Source: Leptospira hartskeerlii (GTDB taxonomy: Bacteria > Spirochaetota > Leptospiria > Leptospirales > Leptospiraceae). Taken from it: a DNA stretch of 64,000 nucleotides. The notes under the pieces are model-generated. The model was not told where the DNA came from. It did no database searches and was given only the letters and a program-made list of their open reading frames with translations. Position numbers and translations under genes: made by a program. The first letter of the stretch is position 1. Each line of letters starts with the position of its first letter. Below, piece by piece: positions 8,898 to 17,617 of this stretch. The stretch covers positions 442,701 to 506,700 of the forward strand of contig NZ_NPDL01000003.1 in the NCBI RefSeq assembly GCF_002811475.1, in the 5' to 3' direction.

Positions 8898-9523
8898 AAA
8901 AATCATTATGTTTACTCAGACATCCAAGCATTCCACCTGAATATGCAGGAAAATATTTGGGAAGAAAAGAAGTTTCTCTTTCCGAAGAAGGAATCCAAGA
9001 AGTAGAACGAATAAGAGAGAAGATTTTTGAGAAATTTATAACAGGAAAAGTATATTTAAGTCCAGCAAAACAATGCATAGAAACATTCAATGAATTATGT
9101 TTTCATAATAAATTAGATCCTGAAATTAAAGAAGAATTACAGGAATTGGATTTCGGAGATTGGGAAGGAAGGTCCTTTTCGGAACTTGCCGAAATAAATT
9201 CAGAAGGTTTAAAAAAGTTCGCAAACTTCTCCTCTTCTTTCAGATTCCCTAATGGAGAAAGTCTACATGAATTCCAAAAAAGAGCAGAATCGTTCAAAGA
9301 ACATATCCTTTCCTCGTCGGATCGTTACATTTTTGTCCTCAGTCATGGCGGGATCCTTTCCAACTTACTTTGTTCTTTTTTAGGACTTCCTCATTCCTTT
9401 TATACAAAATTCAGAATTTTTCCTTCTACACTTATCTATTTAGATATATTCAAGAACGACCAAGCAGTCTTGACCGATCTCATTCAAATAACTTCCGTTA
9501 GGAGATCTGAATGGCCGGGCTAA
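8894..9523 (+). CDS. Histidine-phosphatase family protein, probable alpha-ribazole phosphatase
   Basis: A start at ATG 8894 (ATGA overlap with cbiZ) gives 209 residues; a longer form from 8849 would run back into cbiZ and is less likely. LLRHPSIPP near the N-terminus replaces the usual RHG, keeping the catalytic histidine. The later ELDFGDWEG and LSHGGILSNLL motifs are those of the CobC/phosphoglycerate-mutase branch. In this operon it most likely dephosphorylates alpha-ribazole or cobalamin 5'-phosphate. A second member lies at 13637-14236, so which of the two is the true CobC is open. Confidence 0.8.
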   Translation: MKKSLCLLRHPSIPPEYAGKYLGRKEVSLSEEGIQEVERIREKIFEKFITGKVYLSPAKQCIETFNELCFHNKLDPEIKEELQELDFGDWEGRSFSELAEINSEGLKKFANFSSSFRFPNGESLHEFQKRAESFKEHILSSSDRYIFVLSHGGILSNLLCSFLGLPHSFYTKFRIFPSTLIYLDIFKNDQAVLTDLIQITSVRRSEWPG

Positions 9524-10065
9524 CTCTAATTACAGGTGGATGCAGAAGTGGAAAAAGCAGATTTGCCTTAGAGAAGGCAAATTCCGTATCAGGAAAGAAA
9601 ATTTTCTTAGCCACCTGCCCTCGTATAGATCCTGAAATGGATGAAAGAATACAAAGACATCAAAAGGAAAGAACAGCTTGGCATACAATAGAAGAAGAAT
9701 TACAACTTTCTCCCGTATTTGATTCTATGATGCCAGAATCTATAGTGTTATTAGATTGCCTAAGTCTTTGGATCAATAATTTGATGTTTGATTCAAATAA
9801 CAAAAATCAAAATCTTACCCAAGAGAGTGTTAAAGATACATGCTCTGAATTAGGAAAACATATCCTAAACTCCCAAGCCAAAAACGTAATTCTAGTTACT
9901 AATGAAGTCGGAATGGGTATCGTGCCGGAAAACAAACAAGGTAGAATGTACCGAGACCTATTAGGGATCTGTAATCAAACGTTTGCCTCCATTGCAAGCG
10001 AAGTCTATTTTTTAGTCAGCGGTATCCCAATCCGTATCAAACCATCTTCGGATATCAGTTTATGA
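9511..10065 (+). CDS. cobU: Adenosylcobinamide kinase / adenosylcobinamide-phosphate guanylyltransferase
   Basis: The 184 residues match CobU/CobP in length. The P-loop GGCRSGKS is at residues 9-16, followed by a LATCPRIDPEMDERI segment with a PEMDERI-like motif, IQRHQKER with the guanylylated-histidine region, and VTNEVGMGIVPE. It phosphorylates adenosylcobinamide and then forms the GDP-activated intermediate for lower-ligand attachment. It overlaps the preceding phosphatase by 13 bases and the next gene by 4. Confidence 0.95.
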   Translation: MAGLTLITGGCRSGKSRFALEKANSVSGKKIFLATCPRIDPEMDERIQRHQKERTAWHTIEEELQLSPVFDSMMPESIVLLDCLSLWINNLMFDSNNKNQNLTQESVKDTCSELGKHILNSQAKNVILVTNEVGMGIVPENKQGRMYRDLLGICNQTFASIASEVYFLVSGIPIRIKPSSDISL

Positions 10066-12662
10066 AATCAGACCGTATAAGTCCACACGGAGGAAATCTA
10101 TTACAGATGGCAAATATTGCAGGAGTTGATCCCGCAGAAATTTTAGATTTTTCTTCCAATATAAATCCTCTGGGCTTTCCAGACTGGATCCGTCCATTGA
10201 TAAACTCTAGGATCAGCGATCTAATACATTATCCCGATCCGAATTACACTAAGGCAAGGGAATCTATAGAAAAATATTGGAATATTCCAAAAGAAGAAAT
10301 TACTTTTGGAAATGGTGCTTCTGAACTCATTCACTTTCTTCCAAAGATCAAAAAGTTTGATCTTGCAGTGATTGCACAACCTTCCTATATAGATTATAAA
10401 AAAAGTATAGAATTAGCCGGGATACAAATCCAAGAACTTCTTCTCCAGAAAGAATCTAACTTTGAGTTAGACTACGAAGAACTTATCCACATTCTCAAAA
10501 GGGATCCTGAAAAAAAAATCTTAGTTTTATTAGGACATCCGAATAATCCCACCGGAAGATTACTAAATAGAGAGAAGATCCTAAAGATTTCCTCCGAATA
10601 TAAAAATTCATTTTTCGTAATAGATGAATCTTTTATAGATTTTTGCGAAAGTGATGTTTCCTTTCGAAATTATAGATCCGAAAACTTAGCAGTCCTTTGG
10701 TCTTTGACCAAAATTTTAGCACTTCCAGGACTTAGGATCGGACTGTTATTAACGGATCCCGAGACCGCTTCCAAAATTTCAGAACTTCTCCCAAGCTGGT
10801 CCTTAAATAGCCTAAGCTCTTCTATCTTAGAAAAATTCGGAGAGGATCAAAATTTCCTTCTTAAAACCCAGGCGAAAATAGCAGAGTGGAAGAACATATT
10901 CCTGAATGAATTGGAAGAACTTGAAATTTTCCGAGTTCACAATTCGAATTCAAATTTCCTTCTATTGGAATTTTTAGACACAAAGATCAATATTCCGGAA
11001 TTAGAATACCTTCTTCTAAAGGAATTTAAAATCGGGATCCGAAATTGCATAAATTTTAAAGGATTAGAAAATTATTATATAAGGATTGCGATCAGAACCC
11101 AGGAAGAAAACGAAATTTTCATACAAGCGTTTCGCTCCATATTCAAGAAAAAGCTCAAAAATTCTTCCGGAAAGAAAGCAAAACCTGCGCTTATGCTCCA
11201 AGGAACCGCTTCCAATGTCGGAAAAAGTATATTAACGACCGCATTCTGCAGGATCTTTACCCAAGATGGTTTCAAAGTAGCACCCTTCAAGTCGCAAAAC
11301 ATGGCGTTAAATTCTTTTGTGACTTACGAGGGTGCAGAGATAGGAAGAGCACAGGCATTGCAAGCTCAGGCATGCAAGATCAGAGCAGACTATAGAATGA
11401 ACCCTATTCTTCTTAAACCTTCAAGTGAAAAAGACTCTCAAGTTATCTTAAATGGAAAACCGATAGAGGCAATGGATTTCAGAGATTATATGAAATTCAA
11501 GTTAAGCGCTTTCGATGAGGTAAAAAAATCATACGATTCACTTTCAGAAGAATTCGACATGATCGTTTTGGAAGGAGCAGGCGGCGTCTCTGAGGTCAAT
11601 TTAAAAGACAAAGATATTGTAAACATGAGAATGGCAGAATATGCCAAGGCGAAAGTATTGTTAGTCGGGAATATAGATCATGGAGGAGTATTCGGCTCCT
11701 TCGTAGGTGCAATGGAAACAATGTCGGAATGGGAAAGAAAACTTGTTTCAGGTTTTCTAATAAACCGTTTCAGAGGAATAAAAAGCCTACTCGATCCGGG
11801 GATCAAATATTTAGAAGAAACTACTCGCAAGAATGTGTTTGGAATTGTCCCTTTCTTGAATGATCTAAGATTACCGGAAGAAGATTCTTTAGAATTCAAA
11901 TCCGGAAGCCTTAGTGACACCTCCCCATTGGGAAACAGGATAGATATCGTACTTATAGACACTCCGAGGATCTCCAATCATACCGATTTAGATTCCCTCA
12001 GAATAGAACCGGACGTAAGAGTTAGGATCGCTCACAGAAAAGAAGAAATAGGAAATCCGGACGTTTTAATCCTTCCTGGAAGCAAAAACGTGATCACGGA
12101 TCTGAATTACCTGAAAGAATCTGGAATCTCAGAAACTATTTTAACTTTCCATAAAGAAGGAAAAACGGAAATTATAGGGATCTGCGGAGGATATCAGATG
12201 CTGGGAGAATCCGTTCATGATCCATTCCAAATAGAAAGTAATTTAGGCTCCGCGGAAGGTTTAAATCTGATCGGAGTAAAAACAATATTAGAAAAAGAAA
12301 AATTACTTAAGCAGACAGAAGGCATCCATCTTCTATCTGGCAAAAAAGTATCCGGTTACGAAATACATCATGGAAATACGAAAGAGATCTCTGCAAGATC
12401 TTTGTTCCAAACTAACTCCGGCGAAAGTTTAGGCCACCAAGGAATTTCAGAAAGAGTATGGGGAACCTATTTGCATGGAGTATTTGACGAAGACGAGTTT
12501 AGGCGATGGTTCTTAGATAAGATTCGGATCCGAAAAGGAATGAGCCCCTTGCGTAAAATCCAAGTAAAATATGAATTGGAAACCAATTTAGATCGTTTAG
12601 CGGACGAAGTCAGAAATTCGGTTAATATGGCTGAAATTTATAGGATATTAGGACTGACGTGA
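10062..12662 (+). CDS. Fusion of threonine-phosphate decarboxylase (CobD) and cobyric acid synthase (CobQ/CbiP)
   Basis: This 866-residue protein joins two enzymes. Residues 1 to about 365 form a PLP aminotransferase-fold CobD: HGGN at 9-12, DFSSNINPLG at 29-38, HPNNPTG at 159-165 and the likely PLP lysine K217 in SLTKILALPGLRIG. It makes (R)-1-amino-2-propanol phosphate. Residues about 375-866 form CobQ: P-loop GTASNVGKS at 381-389, FKSQNMALNS at 409-418, amidotransferase cysteine C708 in GICGGYQMLG, and H805 in YLHGVFDE. It amidates four corrin side chains. No stop or frameshift separates them; the linker (about 361-375) is lysine-rich. The reading frame is continuous and overlaps both neighbours by 4 bases. 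Confidence 0.95.
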   Translation: MKSDRISPHGGNLLQMANIAGVDPAEILDFSSNINPLGFPDWIRPLINSRISDLIHYPDPNYTKARESIEKYWNIPKEEITFGNGASELIHFLPKIKKFDLAVIAQPSYIDYKKSIELAGIQIQELLLQKESNFELDYEELIHILKRDPEKKILVLLGHPNNPTGRLLNREKILKISSEYKNSFFVIDESFIDFCESDVSFRNYRSENLAVLWSLTKILALPGLRIGLLLTDPETASKISELLPSWSLNSLSSSILEKFGEDQNFLLKTQAKIAEWKNIFLNELEELEIFRVHNSNSNFLLLEFLDTKINIPELEYLLLKEFKIGIRNCINFKGLENYYIRIAIRTQEENEIFIQAFRSIFKKKLKNSSGKKAKPALMLQGTASNVGKSILTTAFCRIFTQDGFKVAPFKSQNMALNSFVTYEGAEIGRAQALQAQACKIRADYRMNPILLKPSSEKDSQVILNGKPIEAMDFRDYMKFKLSAFDEVKKSYDSLSEEFDMIVLEGAGGVSEVNLKDKDIVNMRMAEYAKAKVLLVGNIDHGGVFGSFVGAMETMSEWERKLVSGFLINRFRGIKSLLDPGIKYLEETTRKNVFGIVPFLNDLRLPEEDSLEFKSGSLSDTSPLGNRIDIVLIDTPRISNHTDLDSLRIEPDVRVRIAHRKEEIGNPDVLILPGSKNVITDLNYLKESGISETILTFHKEGKTEIIGICGGYQMLGESVHDPFQIESNLGSAEGLNLIGVKTILEKEKLLKQTEGIHLLSGKKVSGYEIHHGNTKEISARSLFQTNSGESLGHQGISERVWGTYLHGVFDEDEFRRWFLDKIRIRKGMSPLRKIQVKYELETNLDRLADEVRNSVNMAEIYRILGLT

Positions 12663-13627
12663 ATTCGATTTGGATCCTTCCTGCTTCTTTACTTATAGAT
12701 CTGAGCCTCGGGGACCCACAAGGATTCCCTCATCCAGTCCGACTCATCGGAAAATTTGCGAGATATATGGAGAAGCTCACAAGAAAGTATATCTCGTCGG
12801 AAAGATTCGCAGGGATTATCACTGCAATATCAGTATATTCTATTTCCTTTATATTTCCTTGGGCCATTTTAGAATTTTCACGATATCTTCATCCATTTTT
12901 GGAAGAATTAGCGTCCGTATTTATTATCTATACTAGCATAGCATTGAAGGATTTACTAGATCATAGTAAAGATGTACATTCCGCACTTCATGAAAACGAC
13001 CTGGAAAAAGCCAGACGAATGGTAGGCAGAATTGTAGGAAGAGACACGGCAACTTTAGAGGAACCTGAAATAGTCAGGGCGGATTTAGAAAGCGTCGGAG
13101 AAAGCCTGGTAGATGGGATCACTGCCCCATTCTTTTTCGCGGTCTTACTAGGTCCAAGTTTTGCGATGCTCTACCGATCCATTAATACATTAGATTCTCT
13201 ATTTGGTTATAAGAATGAAACATATCTAAAATTCGGCTGGGCTTCCGCCAGAATGGATGATTTAGCGAATTATATTCCGGCAAGGCTAACTGCTCCTATA
13301 TTATGCATTTCTTCTGCACTTTTAGGCTTTCATCCATTAAGATCCTTTAAAATACTGATTCGAGACGGAAGGAAGCATCCTAGTCCGAATTCAGGACTAT
13401 GCGAGGCAGCCTTAGCCGGTGCACTAAAAATACAATTAGGCGGAATAAACTACTACTCCGGGATTCCAAACGAAAAACCGAAATTAGGAGATCCGGATCG
13501 AAAATTAGATCTAAATTTAATCTTAGACGCAAATAAAATCATATTCTTAACCTCTATCTTATCCTCAATTTTGTTTTTAAGCCTGGGACAATTAGCCAGT
13601 TGGGTTCTGAGCATCTTCAAGGCTTAA
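12659..13627 (+). CDS. cbiB: Adenosylcobinamide-phosphate synthase, membrane protein
   Basis: This 322-residue membrane protein matches CbiB (called CobD in some organisms). The N-terminal LLIDLSLGDPQGFPHPVRLIG segment, the GRDTATLEEPEIVRA motif and DGITAPFFFA are typical. It joins the aminopropanol phosphate made by the preceding CobD domain to adenosylcobyric acid. The start is GTG at 12659 in a GTGA overlap with the cobD-cobQ fusion. Several hydrophobic stretches suggest five or so membrane spans. Confidence 0.93.
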   Translation: MNSIWILPASLLIDLSLGDPQGFPHPVRLIGKFARYMEKLTRKYISSERFAGIITAISVYSISFIFPWAILEFSRYLHPFLEELASVFIIYTSIALKDLLDHSKDVHSALHENDLEKARRMVGRIVGRDTATLEEPEIVRADLESVGESLVDGITAPFFFAVLLGPSFAMLYRSINTLDSLFGYKNETYLKFGWASARMDDLANYIPARLTAPILCISSALLGFHPLRSFKILIRDGRKHPSPNSGLCEAALAGALKIQLGGINYYSGIPNEKPKLGDPDRKLDLNLILDANKIIFLTSILSSILFLSLGQLASWVLSIFKA

Positions 13628-13636
13628 GCTTATTCT

Positions 13637-14236
13637 ATGAAAAAAGAAGAATATCAACTTTCTCTAATACGACACGGAGAAACAGAATGGAATAAAGAAA
13701 GAAGGTTACAAGGGCAAACCGATACTTCTCTCTCGAAGTTTGGCAGAGAGCAAGCCTCTATATTAGCAGAAAAATTAAAGAACACTAAAATAGAACTTAT
13801 TTTCAGTAGCGATCTAAAAAGAGCCAAAGAAACCTCTGAACTGATTTCTCGCGAATTAAGAACAGGAATCGTATATCACCCTGGACTCAGAGAAATACAT
13901 TTAGGAGAAGCGCAAGGGATCTTAGAATCAGATCTTTCGAGCAAATTTGGGGAAGGATCTTATTCAGCCTGGAAAAGTTCCGAAGAAATCCACGACCAAT
14001 TTCGATTTCCAGGCGGAGAAAGTAAATTGGAAGCAGAGTGTAGGATAATCGAAACTATATTAAATTTATTGAAAATGAATGGAAAAGAGAATATTGCAAT
14101 TTGTAGTCATGGCTTTGTTCTTTCCAGATTTTATAATCGTTTTTCTTCCAAGGAATTTCCCCAGTCTAAACTTGAAAACTGTGAAGTATTGGAATTATTT
14201 CTTTCGTTGGAGATTTCGGAAAGAAATTCTATATGA
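13637..14236 (+). CDS. cobC: Histidine-phosphatase family protein, second CobC-like phosphatase
   Basis: This 199-residue protein has the complete family signature: LIRHGETEWNKERRLQGQTD at the N-terminus, FSSDLKRAKETS near residues 57-68 and ICSHGFVLSRF. It is closer to the classical RHGE phosphatases than the protein at 8894-9523. As the last gene of the corrin operon (9 bases after cbiB) it is a good candidate for alpha-ribazole-5'-phosphate phosphatase. A general phosphoglycerate-mutase-like role cannot be excluded. Confidence 0.8.
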   Translation: MKKEEYQLSLIRHGETEWNKERRLQGQTDTSLSKFGREQASILAEKLKNTKIELIFSSDLKRAKETSELISRELRTGIVYHPGLREIHLGEAQGILESDLSSKFGEGSYSAWKSSEEIHDQFRFPGGESKLEAECRIIETILNLLKMNGKENIAICSHGFVLSRFYNRFSSKEFPQSKLENCEVLELFLSLEISERNSI

Positions 14237-14256
14237 GTAAAATAAATTAGAATGAC

Positions 14257-14281
14257 CTTTTCGAAGACGAAAGACTTTTTT
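14257..14281 (+). terminator. Candidate rho-independent terminator of the corrin operon
   Basis: A short stem (CTTTTCG paired with CGAAAG, with one bulged T) around an AAGA loop is followed by a run of six T at 14276-14281, about 20 bases after the last stop. The stem is weak, so the call is tentative, but position and T-run fit. Confidence 0.45.
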
Positions 14282-14311
14282 AATTGAATAAATCGAGACA
14301 ATTCAAAAGAT

Positions 14312-14440
14312 CGTCTTAACTTTCAGGATGAAGTTGGGTGTAAATCCCACGCTGACCCGCAACTGTGATCGAAATAGATCAAAAAGATATTATCTTTTTG
14401 TTTCCGTTCCGCAAGCCAGATCTCCCTGCAGACTAAAACC
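14312..14440 (+). promoter_or_regulatory. Cobalamin riboswitch
   Basis: The conserved core GGGTGTAAATCCCACGCTGA (14336-14355), CCCGCAACTGTGA (14356-14368) and the B12 box GCAAGCCAGATCTCCCTGC (14411-14429) are present in the right order and spacing. A variable AT-rich arm (AAAAAGATATTATCTTTTT, about 14381-14399) lies between them. It precedes the TonB-dependent receptor at 14651, so binding of adenosylcobalamin or another cobamide should lower receptor expression. The outer boundaries are approximate. Confidence 0.93.
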
Positions 14441-14492
14441 TCGAGGTTAGGTATGTTAGCATTCTCGCTAAGCACGTCCGTGCATCCGCGAA

Positions 14493-14520
14493 GGGCCCCG
14501 GAAGTTAAAAATCGGGGCTC
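14493..14520 (+). other. GC-rich hairpin downstream of the riboswitch
   Basis: GGGCCCCG (14493-14500) pairs with CGGGGCTC (14513-14520) around a 12-base A/T-rich loop, with one G-U pair. No T-run follows, so it does not look like a plain intrinsic terminator; it may belong to the expression platform. The remainder of 14521-14650 is A/T-rich, with a TTGACA hexamer at 14578-14583 but no convincing -10 partner. The receptor start is at 14651. Confidence 0.5.
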
Positions 14521-14650
14521 CCGCAAACCAGGGTAAATTCCTAATTTTGTACATTATAAAAATTATATATTCTTATTTTGACATGAATTAGACTAACATT
14601 AATTAGTTTATCTTTGTTTCGGAAGTTTTCCAAAGAAAACGGACGAAAAC

Positions 14651-16801
14651 ATGAGGCGAAACATCTTTCGGATTGCCGGACTATGCATATTCTTATCTTA
14701 CTTTGTCTTTGCGGCATTCTTCCCTATCCTTTCTCAGGATGAGGAAACAAAACCGACTAATGGAAAAGAAAGAACAGTAGCGGAAAAATTAGAACTAAAA
14801 AAGAAAATCTCCGAATATAGACCTGACGCTATCGTGATCAGAGACAGAAGATCAAACTTGATCGGGATCGCTTCTTCTGCAAGCGAAGGTGTGGTAGGTT
14901 CCGATCAAATTAAAACAAGACCCATTATGAGACAGGGAGAGATCGCCGAGTTGATCCCCGGTGTGATCGTAACCCAACATAGCGGTGGAGGAAAAGCAAA
15001 TCAGTTTTTCCTAAGAGGTTTCAACTTAGACCATGGAACCGACCTTTCCTCTAATGTGGATGGAATGCCTGTTAATAACGTTAGCCATGCACATGGACAA
15101 GGTTATACAGATCTGAATTTTCTAATTCCGGAACTTGTGGAACAAATGCAATATAAGAAAGGAGTCTACTATGCAGACCAAGGTGATTTTGCTTCCGCAG
15201 GTGCATTCAATATTTCTTATTTTAAAAGTTTGCCCAAAGGTATCGCGAATGTGGAAGGAGGAACCTTAGGTTATGCAAGAACTCTTATTGCAAAGTCTCA
15301 CAAAATAGGACCAGGTGATCTTCTATATGCATTCGAAATTTCTCATAACGACGGACCTTGGGTGATTTCAGATAACTTCCGAAGAGTAAATGGCGTCACA
15401 AGTTATTCTGTAGGAGATAAACAGAAAGGATTCAGCATCAGTCTTATGGGTTATAAAGGTAACTGGCATTCTACAGGACAAGCTCCTAAAAGAGCTCTTA
15501 GAACGGGAGATTCCTGGTTGGATCCGGATTCCGGTTTGAGTAGATTCGAAAGTGTGGATCATAATGATGGTGGATGGTCAAACAGAGCAAGTGTCAATTT
15601 CGAAGCTCATCGTTTGGAAAAAAGATACGAAGCAAAAACGCAATTCTACGGAATATATTATGATTTGCGATTATTCGCAAACTTCACATATTATTTGGAC
15701 GACCACGAAAGAGGAGACCAACATGAACAAGCGGATCGAAGAACAATCGTAGGAAGCAAGTCTAGTTATAAGGATATCTGCGATTTCTGGGGAATCAGAA
15801 TGGAGAATACGGTCGGACTTCAGATAAGAAGGGATTATATTCAGAACGGTCTTTTCCATACTGAAGAAAGAGCAAGGATAGAAACCGTAAGAGAAGATGG
15901 AATAATACAGATCAGCTCAGGTATATATTATGAAAATAAGATACAATGGTCTAAAAAATTTAGGACCGTATTTGGATTGAGAGGAGATTATTATAAATTT
16001 ATCGTAGATGATTGGGGAACGAAAGAGAAAGCAGATAAAAACGCAAGGCTCTACAGTCCTAAAGGAAGTATTATTATAGGACCTTGGTTCAAAACGGAGT
16101 TTTATATAAGTGGAGGATACGGATTCCACAGCAACGACGCAAGAGGAGTGGTCCAAAAATCAGACCCTGCAGATCCACTAGTCCAAACAAGAGGTGGAGA
16201 AGTCGGCCTAAGAACCGAGCCAGTTCATGGTTGGCAATCGACATTCTCCGTTTGGCAATTGGATATGAATTCTGAACTTTTATTTACGGGAGACAATGGA
16301 ACTACGGAAGCTAGCAGACCAAGCACTCGAAAAGGATTCGAATGGGCCAATTATTATTCTTACAGTTCTTGGCTCATGATAGATGCGGATTTTGCTACTT
16401 CCAGATCCAGGTTCAGAGACAATGAACTTTCAGGGAATTATATTCCAGGGTCCATCCGTAATACGTTGGCATCCGGGATTACTTTAAAAAATCCTGATGG
16501 TTTTTTCGGATCACTTAGGGTAAGATATTTTGGAAATCGTTCCTTGATCGAAGATAATACTGTCCGCTCTCCCGCGACCACTACGGTGAATTTACAGTTT
16601 GGGAGGAATTTCGGGGAAGATTTGAGTATCGTTCTTGAAGTATTCAATTTATTGAATACTCATGTAAGCGATATAGATTATTATTATGCATCCAGATTGA
16701 AAAATGAACCTGTCGGTCCGAATGAAGGAGGGTACAATGACATCCATACCCACCCTGCTCAGCCTAGATCGATACGACTTTCTATGAGGGCTTCTTTTTA
16801 G
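14651..16801 (+). CDS. TonB-dependent outer-membrane receptor, probable corrinoid (or cobalt) importer
   Basis: This 716-residue protein begins with a signal peptide (MRRNIFRIAG, then a hydrophobic stretch to about residue 28, ending near ILSQDEE). A plug domain follows with IAELIPGVIVTQHSGGGKAN and FLRGFNLDHGTDLS, then a long beta-barrel with a terminal phenylalanine (LSMRASF). TonB-dependent receptors move scarce metal complexes or vitamins across the outer membrane. The cobalamin riboswitch just upstream points to cobalamin, a cobamide or cobalt as the substrate. The protein is not recognisably the E. coli BtuB type by motif alone, so the substrate rests on context. The next gene is convergent, with 3 bases between them. 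Confidence 0.88.
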   Translation: MRRNIFRIAGLCIFLSYFVFAAFFPILSQDEETKPTNGKERTVAEKLELKKKISEYRPDAIVIRDRRSNLIGIASSASEGVVGSDQIKTRPIMRQGEIAELIPGVIVTQHSGGGKANQFFLRGFNLDHGTDLSSNVDGMPVNNVSHAHGQGYTDLNFLIPELVEQMQYKKGVYYADQGDFASAGAFNISYFKSLPKGIANVEGGTLGYARTLIAKSHKIGPGDLLYAFEISHNDGPWVISDNFRRVNGVTSYSVGDKQKGFSISLMGYKGNWHSTGQAPKRALRTGDSWLDPDSGLSRFESVDHNDGGWSNRASVNFEAHRLEKRYEAKTQFYGIYYDLRLFANFTYYLDDHERGDQHEQADRRTIVGSKSSYKDICDFWGIRMENTVGLQIRRDYIQNGLFHTEERARIETVREDGIIQISSGIYYENKIQWSKKFRTVFGLRGDYYKFIVDDWGTKEKADKNARLYSPKGSIIIGPWFKTEFYISGGYGFHSNDARGVVQKSDPADPLVQTRGGEVGLRTEPVHGWQSTFSVWQLDMNSELLFTGDNGTTEASRPSTRKGFEWANYYSYSSWLMIDADFATSRSRFRDNELSGNYIPGSIRNTLASGITLKNPDGFFGSLRVRYFGNRSLIEDNTVRSPATTTVNLQFGRNFGEDLSIVLEVFNLLNTHVSDIDYYYASRLKNEPVGPNEGGYNDIHTHPAQPRSIRLSMRASF

Positions 16802-16804
16802 GAT

Positions 16805-17566
16805 CTATTTTTTAACGTAGTCTCGTATTACCAAAATACGATCTACGTCCACTTCCTTATTTTTAGGAACAGACTTAGTAAATGTAAAAACTTCAGTACT
16901 GAGTCCGTTCTTAGAGAGCAAAAGCCCGTGAGAAGGGACTATCTCAAGGGGGATTTTTTCCGCAAAATGATTATCCAATTCGAAACTTTCCATATCCGGA
17001 AGATTTTTCATACTCAATACATCGGCGAGAGGTTTTCCGATAGCATCAGATTCTAGCCAACCGGTAAGTTTTTCAGCTGATAAATTCATAAAGGAGATTT
17101 GTCCCTTCGAATCGAAAGCAATCACTCCTTCTTGCATATTCCGAAGCTCGGCAGAAACAAGTCTCGCCTTTTCCATCAGCTCCTTCTCCACTTCGTGTTT
17201 ATACAAGATTAGTTCGATCACTATTTGTAATTCTCTGGTTTGAAAAGGTTTTAGAATATACGCATTCGGTTCGGTTAATTTAGCCCGTGTTAACGTCTGA
17301 GAATCGGAAGAAGCTGTAATATATACGATAGGAACATCTAAAAATTTTCGGATCCTTTTCGCTGCATCTATTCCATCCAAATACCCATTCGCAAGAACTA
17401 TATCGATCAGGATCAGATCGGGCTGGAGCGCGATTGCCTGCTTGACCGCAGTTTCGCCTGTGTTTGCAATACTAGGCTCGGGATATCCCATCCTTATTAG
17501 TCTATGACGGATATCCTGGGCAACAAGCCCCTCGTCTTCTACGATCAAAATCCTAGTGTCCTTCAT
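16805..17566 (-). CDS. Response regulator with receiver and PAS domains
   Basis: The 253 residues start with a receiver domain (ILIVEDEGLVAQDI; phospho-acceptor in LILIDIVLANGYLDG; LKPF lysine motif), about residues 5-120. A helical linker and a PAS domain follow, from about 130 (VSAELRNMQEGVIAFDSKG, then SAEKLTGW). There is no kinase or DNA-binding domain. It is the last gene of a four-gene minus-strand signalling operon, 51 bases after the gene at 17618-18097, and probably relays or modulates phosphotransfer from the kinases there. Confidence 0.85.
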   Translation of the reverse strand: MKDTRILIVEDEGLVAQDIRHRLIRMGYPEPSIANTGETAVKQAIALQPDLILIDIVLANGYLDGIDAAKRIRKFLDVPIVYITASSDSQTLTRAKLTEPNAYILKPFQTRELQIVIELILYKHEVEKELMEKARLVSAELRNMQEGVIAFDSKGQISFMNLSAEKLTGWLESDAIGKPLADVLSMKNLPDMESFELDNHFAEKIPLEIVPSHGLLLSKNGLSTEVFTFTKSVPKNKEVDVDRILVIRDYVKK

Positions 17567-17617
17567 TTAACCCCCGAAAATATTCTTACTTTATTAAATT
17601 CGAATATTATAATTATA

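Noticed and set aside
14578..14583. TTGACA as a -35 of a second promoter for the TonB receptor
   Set aside because: No acceptable -10 hexamer lies 16-18 bases downstream.
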